Of a stretch of 64,000 nucleotides of DNA, positions 42,429 to 51,411 are shown in pieces (the first letter of the stretch is position 1; the number at the start of each line of letters is the position of its first letter). Source of the stretch: Fimbriimonadaceae bacterium (GTDB lineage: Bacteria; Armatimonadota; Fimbriimonadia; Fimbriimonadales; Fimbriimonadaceae); contig JAIBBE010000208.1 in assembly GCA_019694835.1 (NCBI GenBank), forward strand, positions 1 through 64,000, in the 5' to 3' direction. Under the pieces are notes generated by a model, which ran no database searches, was not told the origin of the DNA, and saw only the letters and a list, made by a program, of their open reading frames with translations. Position numbers and translations under genes: made by a program.

Positions 42429-44773
42429 TGGCCTTTCGACGCTGGCCCGCGATCCTCGCCGGATTCTGTTTGCTGTCGATTGCGGGTGCCCAAGACCTGG
42501 ACTCAATCCTGCGGCTTTCTCAGGAGAAGCTTCGCGAGCAGGGGCTGATCAAGACGCCGCCGACTTCGCCCGAGCGGACGAACGCGGCTTCCGGAACGGG
42601 GTTGCCGGCGGGGGACAATAAACTGCCCGCGCCCAAGCAGGATACGGCGGATCCAAACAAGTTCATCCTGCAGAACGCGGACAAATCCAAACAGCAGGGC
42701 GACGACATTGAGGCGCAGGGGAACGTCCACTTTCTCTACAAGGGTTATGAAGTCACCTGCGACCGAGCCTTCGGAAATCTAAAAACGAACATCTTCGTGT
42801 TGGAAGGGCATGTCGTCCTGGTTGGCGGGGATCGGAGTCTCGTCGGCCATCGCGTCATGGTCAACTTCGACGCGCAGACTTTCGGGTTTCTCGATGCGAA
42901 GGCGGTCCTCGCCCCCAGCATGATCGGTCCGCAACTATCCGATAATCTGTATGTTCGAGGGGAGGCGGGTGGAGGCGATGAGAAGCTGATCGAAGTCGAA
43001 GACGCTCACTTAACCACCTGCAACAACGAGAAGCCACACTTCGAAGTCACGGCTCGTCGGACGACGATCAAGGTCGGCAAGCGCGCCATCTTGCGCGACA
43101 CGCGCCTGAAGATACTCGGACGAACGGTCCTGAAGATTCCGTACATTGTCATACCGCTGGAACGCTACTCCGAGCGCTATATTCCAGAAGTTGGGAAGAC
43201 AGAGGACGAAGGCTATTACATTAAGACCTATTGGCTAACGCCGCTCAAGGGCGATGACGTCTTGGGTTCGAGGATCGACTACTTCGAGAAGAAAGGCCTT
43301 GCTCTTGGGGCAGATTACATGTACTCCAACGAGAACATGGAGGGCATTTTCCGAACGTATGCCCTTACCAGAGGATTCAGAAGCATTCAGTCCAGTTTGA
43401 ATCACCGCCAAAACATCTTTGGCGGCCAATTGTACATTGACGGTAACTACCAGAAGAACAACTACCTGACGGCTCCAAACACGACGACGTATTCTGCGCG
43501 GGCCAGTTTCAACCTGCCCCAGAACAACGGAACGACTTCCTTCAATTACTTCAAGACCGGTAGTTCGTCAAGCACCTTCGATTCAAATCAGGATAACTTT
43601 GGCGTTACGGATAGCCGCCAATGGAGCGACAAGCTTCAAACGAATCTGACCCTCAACCTTTCGAACAACGAAAGCAAGAATATCTCCGATACCCAGACCA
43701 TCTCGCAAGTCACGCGTCAGATGGATATTGATTTCACCGGGAGCAATGACTTTAACTGGGCGACAGCAAGTTTGGATTATCGGCGAACCATTCCCATCGG
43801 CAGTCGCGAAAACTTCTTCTCGTCCGACGAGCGCACTCCAGTTGTCAGCTTAAAATCAGATGCTCGCCGTTTGTTTGGCAAGGCGTTTAGCGGAAAGTTC
43901 CCCTTCAATACCGAGGTGTCTTGGGGCGAATTGGTCAATAGCCAGGACCAGTCAAGGATCACTCGAGCAACGTTCGATCTCAACTTCACAAAAGATGTCC
44001 GTGCAGCCACTTCACGCCATCAATTCGGCGTGAGCGGACGGTTCAAACAGGGTATCTATAGCGACGACACCGCTCAATACGTGCTGAACGGCGGTGCACG
44101 CTATTCGTATTACGTCGATCGCGATACGAATTTCAATATCCGCTACAACTACCTGCGTCCGTACGGCTTTACTCCCCTCGCGATCGACCGTTCCGGCCGT
44201 TCTCACCAAATGACAGCTGATCTGACCTATCGCCCATGGGATTCCTTCCAGTTGCGGGCTCAAGCCGGCTACGATTTTCTACAGCTTGCCCGACAAGCGA
44301 CTCCGTGGCAGCGCGTGAGCCTCAATAGCGAATACGCGCCGACCGACAACTTCTCGTTCCGTACGCAGACGACGTACGACACCGTCAACCAAGTTTGGTC
44401 GAACGTCCGGATGGACCTCGGCTGGGAGGTCGGCGGTGCCCGGATCAGTGCGGGAACGAACTTCGACGGCCAACGCCACACGTGGTCGAACTTCAATCTC
44501 TACGCCGACGGTTTCCAGATCGGCAAGCTCCGCGCGGGAATGATCTTCTCCTACAACGGCTACAACCGCCAAGTCGAGGCGAGGCACTTCTCGTTCACCT
44601 ACGACCTCCATTGCGTCGAGGCGATATTGCAGATCATCGACAATCCCGTCGGTTTCCGCTCGGGCCGTTCGATCAACTTTTTCGTCCGGATCAAGGCGCT
44701 TCCTTTCGACACCCCGTTTGGTGTCGGAAACCGAGGCCAGGCCATTGGCTCAGGCAATGGCATTCGGTTTTAA
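42428..44773 (+). CDS. lptD: LptD-like outer-membrane assembly protein
   Basis: A 781-residue protein with signal peptide (FCLLSIAGAQ), an OstA/LptA-like N-terminal beta-jellyroll (about 75-200, with IEAQGNVHFLYKGYEVTCD) and a large C-terminal barrel that ends in Phe (GNGIRF). LptD inserts lipopolysaccharide into the outer leaflet with LptE. The cysteines for the LptD disulfide pattern are few (VTCD and TTCNN are visible), so the bond arrangement may differ. Coupled to the LptF/G-like gene. Its presence supports a lipopolysaccharide-type diderm envelope. Confidence 0.88.
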   Translation: MAFRRWPAILAGFCLLSIAGAQDLDSILRLSQEKLREQGLIKTPPTSPERTNAASGTGLPAGDNKLPAPKQDTADPNKFILQNADKSKQQGDDIEAQGNVHFLYKGYEVTCDRAFGNLKTNIFVLEGHVVLVGGDRSLVGHRVMVNFDAQTFGFLDAKAVLAPSMIGPQLSDNLYVRGEAGGGDEKLIEVEDAHLTTCNNEKPHFEVTARRTTIKVGKRAILRDTRLKILGRTVLKIPYIVIPLERYSERYIPEVGKTEDEGYYIKTYWLTPLKGDDVLGSRIDYFEKKGLALGADYMYSNENMEGIFRTYALTRGFRSIQSSLNHRQNIFGGQLYIDGNYQKNNYLTAPNTTTYSARASFNLPQNNGTTSFNYFKTGSSSSTFDSNQDNFGVTDSRQWSDKLQTNLTLNLSNNESKNISDTQTISQVTRQMDIDFTGSNDFNWATASLDYRRTIPIGSRENFFSSDERTPVVSLKSDARRLFGKAFSGKFPFNTEVSWGELVNSQDQSRITRATFDLNFTKDVRAATSRHQFGVSGRFKQGIYSDDTAQYVLNGGARYSYYVDRDTNFNIRYNYLRPYGFTPLAIDRSGRSHQMTADLTYRPWDSFQLRAQAGYDFLQLARQATPWQRVSLNSEYAPTDNFSFRTQTTYDTVNQVWSNVRMDLGWEVGGARISAGTNFDGQRHTWSNFNLYADGFQIGKLRAGMIFSYNGYNRQVEARHFSFTYDLHCVEAILQIIDNPVGFRSGRSINFFVRIKALPFDTPFGVGNRGQAIGSGNGIRF

Positions 44774-44796
44774 TCGGTCGGCGTGAGGATTTCCCC

Positions 44797-44841
44797 AAAC
44801 TGGCTGAGCCGGGGTGCACAATTTCATCACCCCGGCCACCC
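44797..44841. repeat. Dispersed repeat, GCCGGGGTGCAC family
   Basis: Shares 35-45 bp with 31527-31570 in the same orientation (AAACTGGC, GCCGGGGTGCAC, ATTTCATCA, CCCCGGCCACCC) and with two inverse copies at 40241-40276 and 40384-40419. It lies between lptD and the next prepilin-like gene. Confidence 0.75.
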
Positions 44842-44843
44842 GA

Positions 44844-45554
44844 ATGCCGCGATCAGAGGCGGACAAGCACGGTTCCGGGTACGTTGTAAACAACGTGCGA
44901 CGCGCCTTCACCCTCATCGAACTCCTTGTGGTCATCGCGATCATCGCGATTTTGGCGGCGATCCTCTTTCCGATCTTCAGCCAAGCCAAGGCTGCGGCCA
45001 AGGCGACGGCGTGCAGTTCGAATGTCCGGCAGTTAACCTTGGCCTACGAAATGTATCGCACGGACTACGACGGCATCTACACGCTCGCGGCGTACCAGTC
45101 GGGGCCGAATTTCCTGCTCTGGCACGACCTAGTCGATCCCTACGTGAAGAACAAGGACGTCTGGCTGTGTCCTGGCGCGAACCTCAAAAACACGGACGCC
45201 AATGGCACACCGACTTCGCATTTCGGCTACAACGCTCACTACCTGACCAACATCGCGTACGATTTCTCGAACTTCGACGGGCATACGGGACAGTCCGAGT
45301 CCGCCATCTCCAACCCCTCGGCCACGATTCTGTTCACGGTCGCGACAAACAGCGTCTTGAACTCCTGGTGTGGCGACGAAGGGAAGTTCCTTTTGCCGCC
45401 CAGTGCCGCCGACGCTGATTGCTGGGGGCGTCCGCTCGCAACGCTGGGCGACTCGGTGACGGTTTCGTGGACCGACACGCACGTCTCAAGGTGGAAACGC
45501 GGGCGATTCTACATTGGCCAGAATCCCGCTGACCTGTACTTTGACCTCGAATAG
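44844..45554 (+). CDS. Prepilin-like DUF1559-type protein
   Basis: A 236-residue protein from ATG 44844 with [21 protein letters not shown] and then [22 protein letters not shown], the same prepilin start as at 34.2 and 56.8 kb. The leader before the Ala-Phe would be about 24 residues, longer than usual, and part of it overlaps the dispersed repeat; GTG within GYVVNNVRR is an alternative start that gives a short basic leader. The C-terminal domain contains [11 protein letters not shown] near its end. Likely assembled or secreted through a type II/IV pilus-like system. Confidence 0.87.
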   Translation: MPRSEADKHGSGYVVNNVRRAFTLIELLVVIAIIAILAAILFPIFSQAKAAAKATACSSNVRQLTLAYEMYRTDYDGIYTLAAYQSGPNFLLWHDLVDPYVKNKDVWLCPGANLKNTDANGTPTSHFGYNAHYLTNIAYDFSNFDGHTGQSESAISNPSATILFTVATNSVLNSWCGDEGKFLLPPSAADADCWGRPLATLGDSVTVSWTDTHVSRWKRGRFYIGQNPADLYFDLE

Positions 45555-45556
45555 GT

Positions 45557-46030
45557 CTACCAGGTCCCTGCGGTTCGTTCACCTACGAAAAGGGTCAGGT
45601 GGTCGAAGTGATAGAGGTCGTGGCTGAAGACGTAGGCGATGATGTCATCGACCGTCTGCGATCCCTTTTCCGGATGGACGATGTGGCGCTTGAACTGCTC
45701 CGGGGTGAGGCCGATAAGCCAAGCGACGGTTTCGCCTCGACACCTCTCGAATCGAGCGAGCGACTCGGCTACACCTTGTCCAGCATAGTTGTTTTCAAGG
45801 GCAAGTTCGGCTTCGTCGAAGAGGATGACGGTTGAGCCTGGGATTTCGACCGCCGTTTGCATGCGGGACAGAAAGATCGCGTCCCAATCGGCGAGGTGGG
45901 CGATGGCTTCTCTTGGCGTAAATCGGTCGGGGTCCTGTCGCTCATCCCAGCGCGACTCGGGTATCTGGGTCAGCATCCTCGCGATGATCGCCGGGCTCAG
46001 CCGCAGGGACTCAATGACATAGTCGTGCAT
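45557..46030 (-). CDS. DinB/YfiT-like four-helix protein
   Basis: A 157-residue member of the DinB superfamily, metal-dependent thiol-transferase-like proteins. The three His expected for the metal site are seen in IAHLADWD (near residue 46) and in the late SHDLYHFDHL. Function of individual members is rarely known. The gene lies between the prepilin-like gene and flagellin, and converges on the former with 2 bp between. Confidence 0.85.
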   Translation of the reverse strand: MHDYVIESLRLSPAIIARMLTQIPESRWDERQDPDRFTPREAIAHLADWDAIFLSRMQTAVEIPGSTVILFDEAELALENNYAGQGVAESLARFERCRGETVAWLIGLTPEQFKRHIVHPEKGSQTVDDIIAYVFSHDLYHFDHLTLFVGERTAGTW

Positions 46031-46080
46031 GAAATGAGCATACCGGAGGCCCAGATTTTTGCGGATTTCTCAGAGTGGGC

Positions 46081-46108
46081 TAAAGGTTCTTCCACATTCG
46101 GCCAAGAA
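46081..46108 (+). promoter_or_regulatory. Possible sigma-28-type promoter of flagellin
   Basis: TAAAGGTT, 12 bases, then GCCAAGAA resembles the sigma-28 consensus TAAAGTTT-N11-GCCGATAA with two changes in the -10 box. It lies 62 bp upstream of the flagellin ATG, in the correct direction. Confidence 0.5.
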
Positions 46109-46169
46109 TTCCCCACGTAAGGATGCGAATTTTGCATAGGCCTGCTCGCCGGGCTAGAGGAAATCCACC

Positions 46170-47618
46170 ATGGGAATGAGGATCAACACCAACACGCAAG
46201 CGCTCAATGCGCTCCGTTCGCTCGGAATGACCGAGATGGACATGAGCACATCGATCGCGCGACTGAGCAGCGGACTGCGAATCAACACAGCCGCCGACGA
46301 TCCTGCCGGTTTGATCATCAGTGAGGGCATGCGTGCCCAGCTCAAGGGCCTCGACCAAGCTGTGAAAAATTCGCAGGACGCGGTCAACATGGTCAAGACC
46401 GCCGAAGGTGCCCTCGACGAAGTGCAGCGACTCCTGCGAGATATCCGGGGTCTCGCCGTTCATTCCGCCAACAGTGCCGTCGTCGACACGCCGACGATGC
46501 AGGCCAACCAGATGCAGATTCGGTCCACGCTGCAATCGATTGATCGCATCGCCGCTCAGACTCAGTTTGGCAACAAGAAGCTGCTCGACGGCAGCTCAGG
46601 AACCTATGCGACCTCGATCAGCCCGGCCAATATCGCCGGAATGTACTTCAGCGGCTCGTTCAACAACAACTCCATCACCACCGACTCAACGGTCACCATC
46701 ACCCTAACTCAGGCGGCCACGAGGGGGACCGTCGCCGGTACGCGAACCTTCGCAACGACCGCATCGCTCGTCCCCGCGGGGCAGTTCACGATCAATGGTC
46801 GAACCTTCACGACCAAGAACACCGACAATCTGCAAACGGTGCTCGATATGATCAATGAGGCTTCCGGCCTGACGGGGGTCATGGCAAGTTACTCCGCAGG
46901 TGGTGCAGTGACACTCACCTCGACCCAGTACGGTTCGGACCACAGCGTGAATCTCACCGACTCGAACGGGGTGCTGCTGAGCGCAGCAGGAGCCCCGGCA
47001 CCCGGTGTCGGAACGGATGCGGTCGCGGACGTGACGATCGACTCAAACGGAACTGCTGCAGGTGGCTTGGTCACGGTGACCTTTGCCTCCGGCTCGGGCC
47101 TCCAACTGCGCGACAACAACGGAAACCTGATCAATCTCACGCCGGGCAACACCTTGGCGCTCAATACGGCGACGACGATCGGCAATCTGACCTCGGGTAC
47201 CGCCCAGTTCCAGATCGGCGCCTATGACAACCAGGCCGTCACGTATGCTATGCCGGTTGTCTTCTCGACCTCGCTTGGGATTGGCGCGATTCCTGGCCTG
47301 ACCCTTGCCGATGTCGATGTTACGACGCAAAGCGGTGCCCAGCAAGCGATTCGTTTGATCGACGACGCGATCACCCAGCTTTCTCAGCTTCGCGGCCAAC
47401 TCGGCTCGTTCCAGAAGAACTTCCTGGAATCAACCGTTCGTTCGTTGAACATTGCCACGGAGAACCTCGCGGCTTCCGAGAGCCAGATTCGTGATGCCGA
47501 CATGGCGACCGAGATGACGACCTACACCCGGCTCCAGGTTCTCCAGCAAAGCGGCATGGCCATGCTGGCCCAAGCGAACCAGGCTCCGCAGAACATTCTT
47601 CAACTACTTAAGGGCTAA
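46170..47618 (+). CDS. fliC: Flagellin
   Basis: The filament subunit of the flagellum, 482 residues. The conserved N-terminal D0/D1 region (INTNTQALNALRSL, LSSGLRINTAADDPAGLIISE) and the C-terminal region (IRDADMATEMTTYTRLQVLQ to ILQLLKG) are complete. The central D2/D3 insert (about 185-385) is Thr/Gly/Ala-rich. AGAGGA at 46156-46161 precedes ATG 46170. No other flagellar gene is nearby. Confidence 0.97.
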   Translation: MGMRINTNTQALNALRSLGMTEMDMSTSIARLSSGLRINTAADDPAGLIISEGMRAQLKGLDQAVKNSQDAVNMVKTAEGALDEVQRLLRDIRGLAVHSANSAVVDTPTMQANQMQIRSTLQSIDRIAAQTQFGNKKLLDGSSGTYATSISPANIAGMYFSGSFNNNSITTDSTVTITLTQAATRGTVAGTRTFATTASLVPAGQFTINGRTFTTKNTDNLQTVLDMINEASGLTGVMASYSAGGAVTLTSTQYGSDHSVNLTDSNGVLLSAAGAPAPGVGTDAVADVTIDSNGTAAGGLVTVTFASGSGLQLRDNNGNLINLTPGNTLALNTATTIGNLTSGTAQFQIGAYDNQAVTYAMPVVFSTSLGIGAIPGLTLADVDVTTQSGAQQAIRLIDDAITQLSQLRGQLGSFQKNFLESTVRSLNIATENLAASESQIRDADMATEMTTYTRLQVLQQSGMAMLAQANQAPQNILQLLKG

Positions 47619-47623
47619 CCCCC

Positions 47624-47715
47624 CCAAAGTACTTTCGCCGTCTCGGCGAATCCGATCCCTGACGCCGCCTGGTTTTTCAGGGACGGGGTTCGCCGGGGCG
47701 GCGAAAGTACTTTGG
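47624..47715. repeat. TACTTTCGCCG palindromic element after flagellin
   Basis: Perfect 17-bp ends (47624-47640 and 47699-47715, CCAAAGTACTTTCGCCG and its reverse complement) flank 58 bp that can itself pair (GTCTCGGCGAA with TTCGCCGGGG). It is the same family as 11885-12089 and starts 5 bases after the flagellin stop. It could act as a transcript-end hairpin for the highly expressed flagellin message. Confidence 0.85.
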
Positions 47716-47741
47716 ATTCACGGGGACGGTACACTGACTCC

Positions 47742-48155
47742 ATGCGCGAGCTGGACGCCGAGACGATTCGGCATGCGTTGGAGACGGCCCGGGAGAACGG
47801 CTTTCGAGTCGTGAAACTACAGGCGGACGAGACGAAGTTTCGTGCCGTTCTCGGCAAGCCTGCGCGAAAAGCCGCTGCCGCGAACCTACAGGCCCTGATT
47901 GAGATCGCTGAGCCAACCGAAGCGGACGGAATCGAACTCCTCACGGCTGGGCTTGTCGGCTATTTCCGTGAAACAGCGGAGCCGTTCCAAGTTGGACGCA
48001 CGATTGAGCGTGGAGAAGTGGTGGCGTCTATTTCCGCGCTAGGGCTTGCCAACGATGTCGCGAGCAACGTGTCCGGCGAGATCCTCGAGGTTCTCGTTGA
48101 ACCGGGCCAGCCGGTTGAGTACGGCCAAGTCCTAGCCAAGGTGAAGACTGCATGA
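47742..48155 (+). CDS. Biotin-carrier-like protein lacking the biotinylated lysine
   Basis: A 137-residue protein with the architecture of AccB: a helical N-terminus, a linker and a C-terminal biotinyl/lipoyl-like beta domain (GYFRETAEPFQVGRTIERG to SGEILEVLVEPGQPVEYGQVL). In true carriers the hairpin tip reads E-A-M-K-M; here it is S98-A99-L100-G101-L102, so no lysine is present for biotin. Given its place two genes upstream of accC, it may be a regulatory or structural partner of acetyl-CoA carboxylase, like the non-biotinylated BADC proteins of plants. The stop overlaps the next ATG (ATGA at 48152-48155). Confidence 0.85.
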   Translation: MRELDAETIRHALETARENGFRVVKLQADETKFRAVLGKPARKAAAANLQALIEIAEPTEADGIELLTAGLVGYFRETAEPFQVGRTIERGEVVASISALGLANDVASNVSGEILEVLVEPGQPVEYGQVLAKVKTA

Positions 48156-48595
48156 AAGCGCAAGCGGGTCGCCCCCTCACCCCCAACCCCTCTCCCCGCC
48201 ATTCATCGGGGAGAAGGGAGTCGAGGCTCCAGCGCGGCAACTTCAGCCTGATCGGCACCCTCGTCGCGATCCTCCTCGCAATCGGTCTCACCCTGGTGTT
48301 CGTCTTCGGAGGCTTCGGCAGCAAGGCCGACAACAAGCGGGCCGACAAGAAGGGCGAGACGATCGTGGGGCAGTCGATGGCGCGAGCAAAAGATGGAGTT
48401 TGCATCGACAACCTTAGACAGATTCGGCAGTCGATCGAGATTCAGAATCCGACGGGTGACAGCGCCCCCGAATCACTGCAGGACCTCAAACTTCCGGCCG
48501 AGATGCTCGTCGATCCGATCGGAAAAGAGCCATACGTTTACGACCCGACGACGGCGACCGTCAAGTGCGTTCACCCGGGGCACGAGAAGTACTGA
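48152..48595 (+). CDS. Pilin-like membrane protein between accB-like and accC
   Basis: A 147-residue protein with a single helix near residues 31-53 (FSLIGTLVAILLAIGLTLVF) that resembles a prepilin helix but has Gly where the usual Glu stands, and then a soluble domain with Cys-Ile-Asp-Asn-Leu-Arg-Gln, a motif echoed in the DUF1559-type proteins (NLRQ). The first 24 residues are encoded by an invading C-rich repeat (48172-48219). Coupled by overlaps to the carrier-like gene and to accC. Function unknown. Confidence 0.65.
   Translation: MKAQAGRPLTPNPSPRHSSGRRESRLQRGNFSLIGTLVAILLAIGLTLVFVFGGFGSKADNKRADKKGETIVGQSMARAKDGVCIDNLRQIRQSIEIQNPTGDSAPESLQDLKLPAEMLVDPIGKEPYVYDPTTATVKCVHPGHEKY
48172..48219. 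repeat. C-rich palindromic repeat in the 5' coding part of the pilin-like gene
   Basis: The sequence CCCCCTCACCCCCAACCCC, followed by a hairpin TCTCCCCG / CGGGGAGA with an 8-base loop (48191-48214), is the same class as the palindrome in the 143-bp repeats at 40235-40520. It lies in frame and encodes Pro/Ser/Arg-rich residues. Confidence 0.7.
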
Positions 48596-49962
48596 TGTTT
48601 AAGCGTGTCCTCATCGCCAACCGGGGTGAAATTGCCTGTCGTGTGATCCGCGCCTGTCGAGAACTCGACATCGAGAGCATCGCCATCTACTCCCGAGCCG
48701 ACCAAGACAGTCTTCACGTGCAGATGGCCGACCGATCGATCTGCGTGGGGGAGGCCAGCAATACTGACAGCTACCTGAACCTGGCGAACGTCCTCATGGC
48801 GGTCGAAATCAGCGGGGCGGAGGCCGTCCACCCGGGCTACGGCTACTTCAGCGAAAACGCACGGTTTGCCGAAGCCCTCGAAGCCACGACCGGAGCCAAG
48901 TTCATCGGTCCGCCAGTGAAAGCGATCGAGGGCATGGGCGACAAGGCAATGGCGAAGCAAGCCGCGATTGCTTCGGATTGTCCGGTAGTTCCTGGCTCGG
49001 ACGGTGCGGTGCCGACGGATGGGGACGCTCTGAGAATCGCCGACGAAATCGGCTACCCGGTGCTCCTTAAGGCCGTTTCCGGGGGCGGGGGCCGAGGGAT
49101 TCGGCGAGTCGATTCACCCGACGAACTCGCTCGGCAATGGCGGACTGCCCAAGCGGAGGCACAAGCCAGTTTTGGCAATGGCGACCTCATCGTCGAAAAG
49201 TGCGTCGTCGAGCCGCGTCACGTCGAGATTCAGGTCATGGGGGACGAGCACGGGAATCTCGTTCACCTCGGCGAGCGCGAGTGCTCGATTCAGAACCTGC
49301 GTCATCAGAAGATCATCGAGGAGGCTCCGTGCGCGGTACTCGATCCTCGGCTTCGCGATCAGATGGGCGCGGCAGCGGTTCGGGTTGCGAAGAGCGTCGG
49401 CTATGCCAACGCAGGCACCGTCGAGTTTCTCCTCGACCAAGAAGGCCATTTCTATTTCCTCGAAATGAACACGCGCCTCCAAGTGGAGCACCCGGTCACG
49501 GAGCAGGTGACGGGACTCGACTTGGTTCACCTTCAGTTTGCCGTGGCGGCCGGAGAACCTCTCCCGTTCGCTCAGGAGGAGATCCGGCTTTTCGGCCATT
49601 CGATCGAAGCCCGAATCACCGCTCAAGATCCGGACCAAGACTTCGCGCCATCGACGGGCAAAATTACGAAGTGGTGCGCTCCCGGTGGACGCAACGTACG
49701 GATGGACACTCATGTCTGCGCCGGATTCTCGGTCAGTCCGTTCTACGACCCCATGATTGCGAAGCTGATCGTTACCGCCGAGGATCGACCAGCGGCGGTG
49801 AGAAAACTCCAGACCGCCCTCCACGAGTTCGAGGTCGAGGGCGTAAAGACGAACATCCCGTTCCTCCGGCGCCTCTGCGCTCATCCGGATTATGAAGCAG
49901 GCACCGTCAGCACTGGCTTTGTCCCTCAGTTCTTGCAGCAAGAGGTTTTGAGTGGCGTCTGA
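48595..49962 (+). CDS. accC: Biotin carboxylase subunit of acetyl-CoA carboxylase
   Basis: Carboxylates biotin on the carrier protein using ATP and bicarbonate, the first half of malonyl-CoA synthesis. The 455-residue product has the ATP-grasp motifs KRVLIANRGEIACRV at the start, SGGGGRGIRRV, and HLGERECSIQNLRHQKIIEEAP, with the active-site EMNTRLQVEHPVTE. ATG overlaps the upstream stop (TGATG). The nusB GTG lies inside its last codons. Confidence 0.97.
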   Translation: MFKRVLIANRGEIACRVIRACRELDIESIAIYSRADQDSLHVQMADRSICVGEASNTDSYLNLANVLMAVEISGAEAVHPGYGYFSENARFAEALEATTGAKFIGPPVKAIEGMGDKAMAKQAAIASDCPVVPGSDGAVPTDGDALRIADEIGYPVLLKAVSGGGGRGIRRVDSPDELARQWRTAQAEAQASFGNGDLIVEKCVVEPRHVEIQVMGDEHGNLVHLGERECSIQNLRHQKIIEEAPCAVLDPRLRDQMGAAAVRVAKSVGYANAGTVEFLLDQEGHFYFLEMNTRLQVEHPVTEQVTGLDLVHLQFAVAAGEPLPFAQEEIRLFGHSIEARITAQDPDQDFAPSTGKITKWCAPGGRNVRMDTHVCAGFSVSPFYDPMIAKLIVTAEDRPAAVRKLQTALHEFEVEGVKTNIPFLRRLCAHPDYEAGTVSTGFVPQFLQQEVLSGV

Positions 49963-50560
49963 GCCCGACGTCCAGCCTAAACCTATTCGCAGTCGGCGCG
50001 CAGCCCGCGAAGCCGCCCTCAGAGCCGCCTACCAAATTCGGATGGGCGGCTTTTCGCCGAGGGAAGTTCTGGCCGACGTGCTCGCTCAGCACCACTACGC
50101 TCCTGAAGCCGCCGAGTTCCTCAGTCAGCTGATCATGGGCCTCGACACCCACTTGGGCCAGATTGACAACTTGATCATCCCGCGTCTCGCTGCGGGCTGG
50201 GATTTCGATCGACTCGCCGAGACCGACCGAGCAGTGCTTCGACTGGCGACATTCGAGCTTTACTACATGCCCGCGATCCCGCCTAAGGCGACGATTAACG
50301 AGGCGGTGACACTTGCGAAGCTCTACGGCACCGAGGATAGTGGCCGCTTCGTGAATGGCGTTTTGGGCAAGATCCTCTTGGGTTCACCCAAAGCGGAGTG
50401 GACTCCGCTCGCTGAACCGGACTGGGATGAACCCGACACAGCTCCAACTGAGCCCGAAGAGGAGCCCGAGGAAGTCGTGGAGGAAGGTTCCGAAGCCCAT
50501 CAAGCCCTAGCTTCGGCCGGCCCCTGGAAGTTGCGCAAGAATTCGGGAGAGAAGTCATGA
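49952..50560 (+). CDS. nusB: Transcription antitermination factor NusB
   Basis: Binds boxA RNA with NusE in rRNA antitermination. The 202-residue product carries the all-helical NusB core (SRRAAREAALRAAYQIRMGG to GRFVNGVLGKIL, including the ATINEAVTLAKLYG motif) and a C-terminal Glu/Pro-rich tail of about 60 residues not found in typical NusB. GTG 49952 overlaps accC by 11 bp, and the stop overlaps folD (ATGA at 50557-50560). Confidence 0.93.
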   Translation: MASEPDVQPKPIRSRRAAREAALRAAYQIRMGGFSPREVLADVLAQHHYAPEAAEFLSQLIMGLDTHLGQIDNLIIPRLAAGWDFDRLAETDRAVLRLATFELYYMPAIPPKATINEAVTLAKLYGTEDSGRFVNGVLGKILLGSPKAEWTPLAEPDWDEPDTAPTEPEEEPEEVVEEGSEAHQALASAGPWKLRKNSGEKS

Positions 50561-51411
50561 GCGCTCAGATTCTCGACGGCAAAGCCCTGAGCTGCAAGGT
50601 GAGGGAGGATCTCAAAGTCCGAGTAGATCGACTTCGCAGCAGAGGCATCCAGCCTCGCCTTGACGTCATCGTCGCTGCCCAAGACCCTGCCAGTCTCGCT
50701 TACGTTAAGATGAAGCGTAAGTGGGCAGAAGAGGCAGGAATTGAGAGCCGCTCGTACGACATCACCGATGAGACGCCTCAGAACGAACTTCTTCAGCGGA
50801 TTTACGAACTCAACGCCAACTCAAGAGTACACGGCGTACTCATTCAACATCCCCTCCCCAAGCATCTCGACGAAGACGAGGCTTTGCTTGCGCTTGGACC
50901 TGAGAAGGACGTCGATGGCATTACCCCGCAGTCGCTGGGTCGCTTGACTGCGGACCTGCCCGGGTTTCGATGTGCGACCCCGCTTGGGATCATGACGCTT
51001 CTCGCCCACTACGAAATCCCGCTCGAAGGCAAACAAGCAGTTGTCATCGGTCGCAGCAACATCTTGGGCAAGCCGGCAGCGCTCATGCTGCTTCAAAGGA
51101 ATGCGACCGTCACCATTGCCCACTCGCGAACGCAGAATTTGCCTGATTTGGTCCGGACCGCTGACATCGTCGTGGCGGCTGTTGGCCGACCAGAGATGAT
51201 CAAAGGGGACTGGATTAAGCCTGGTGCCGTCATTGTCGACGCGGGTTACAACCGGGTCGAGGGCCGAAAATATGATGTCGGCGACTGCGAATTCGAGTCG
51301 TGCGCGGAGCGAGCCAGCTACATCACACCGGTGCCCGGCGGTGTCGGACCGATGACCGTTGCCAGTTTGCTCAGCAACGCAGTGGACGCGGCTGAGCACC
51401 TCACCCACTAG
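50557..51411 (+). CDS. folD: Bifunctional methylenetetrahydrofolate dehydrogenase/cyclohydrolase
   Basis: Interconverts 5,10-methylene-, 5,10-methenyl- and 10-formyl-tetrahydrofolate. The 284-residue product has the catalytic Lys region YVKMKRKWAEEAG, the substrate motif HGVLIQHPLPKHL, PEKDVDGI, the cofactor motif VVIGRSNILGKP and the closing PVPGGVGPMTVA. Coupled to nusB. It converges with asd, overlapping by 4 bp. Confidence 0.97.
   Translation: MSAQILDGKALSCKVREDLKVRVDRLRSRGIQPRLDVIVAAQDPASLAYVKMKRKWAEEAGIESRSYDITDETPQNELLQRIYELNANSRVHGVLIQHPLPKHLDEDEALLALGPEKDVDGITPQSLGRLTADLPGFRCATPLGIMTLLAHYEIPLEGKQAVVIGRSNILGKPAALMLLQRNATVTIAHSRTQNLPDLVRTADIVVAAVGRPEMIKGDWIKPGAVIVDAGYNRVEGRKYDVGDCEFESCAERASYITPVPGGVGPMTVASLLSNAVDAAEHLTH

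Noticed and set aside
39906..42506. Very long open frame on the minus strand rich in HFHVDQP repeats.
   Set aside because: It is antisense to plsY, the zinc-ribbon protein and lptF/G, and is open only because the 21-bp unit has no stop in that frame.
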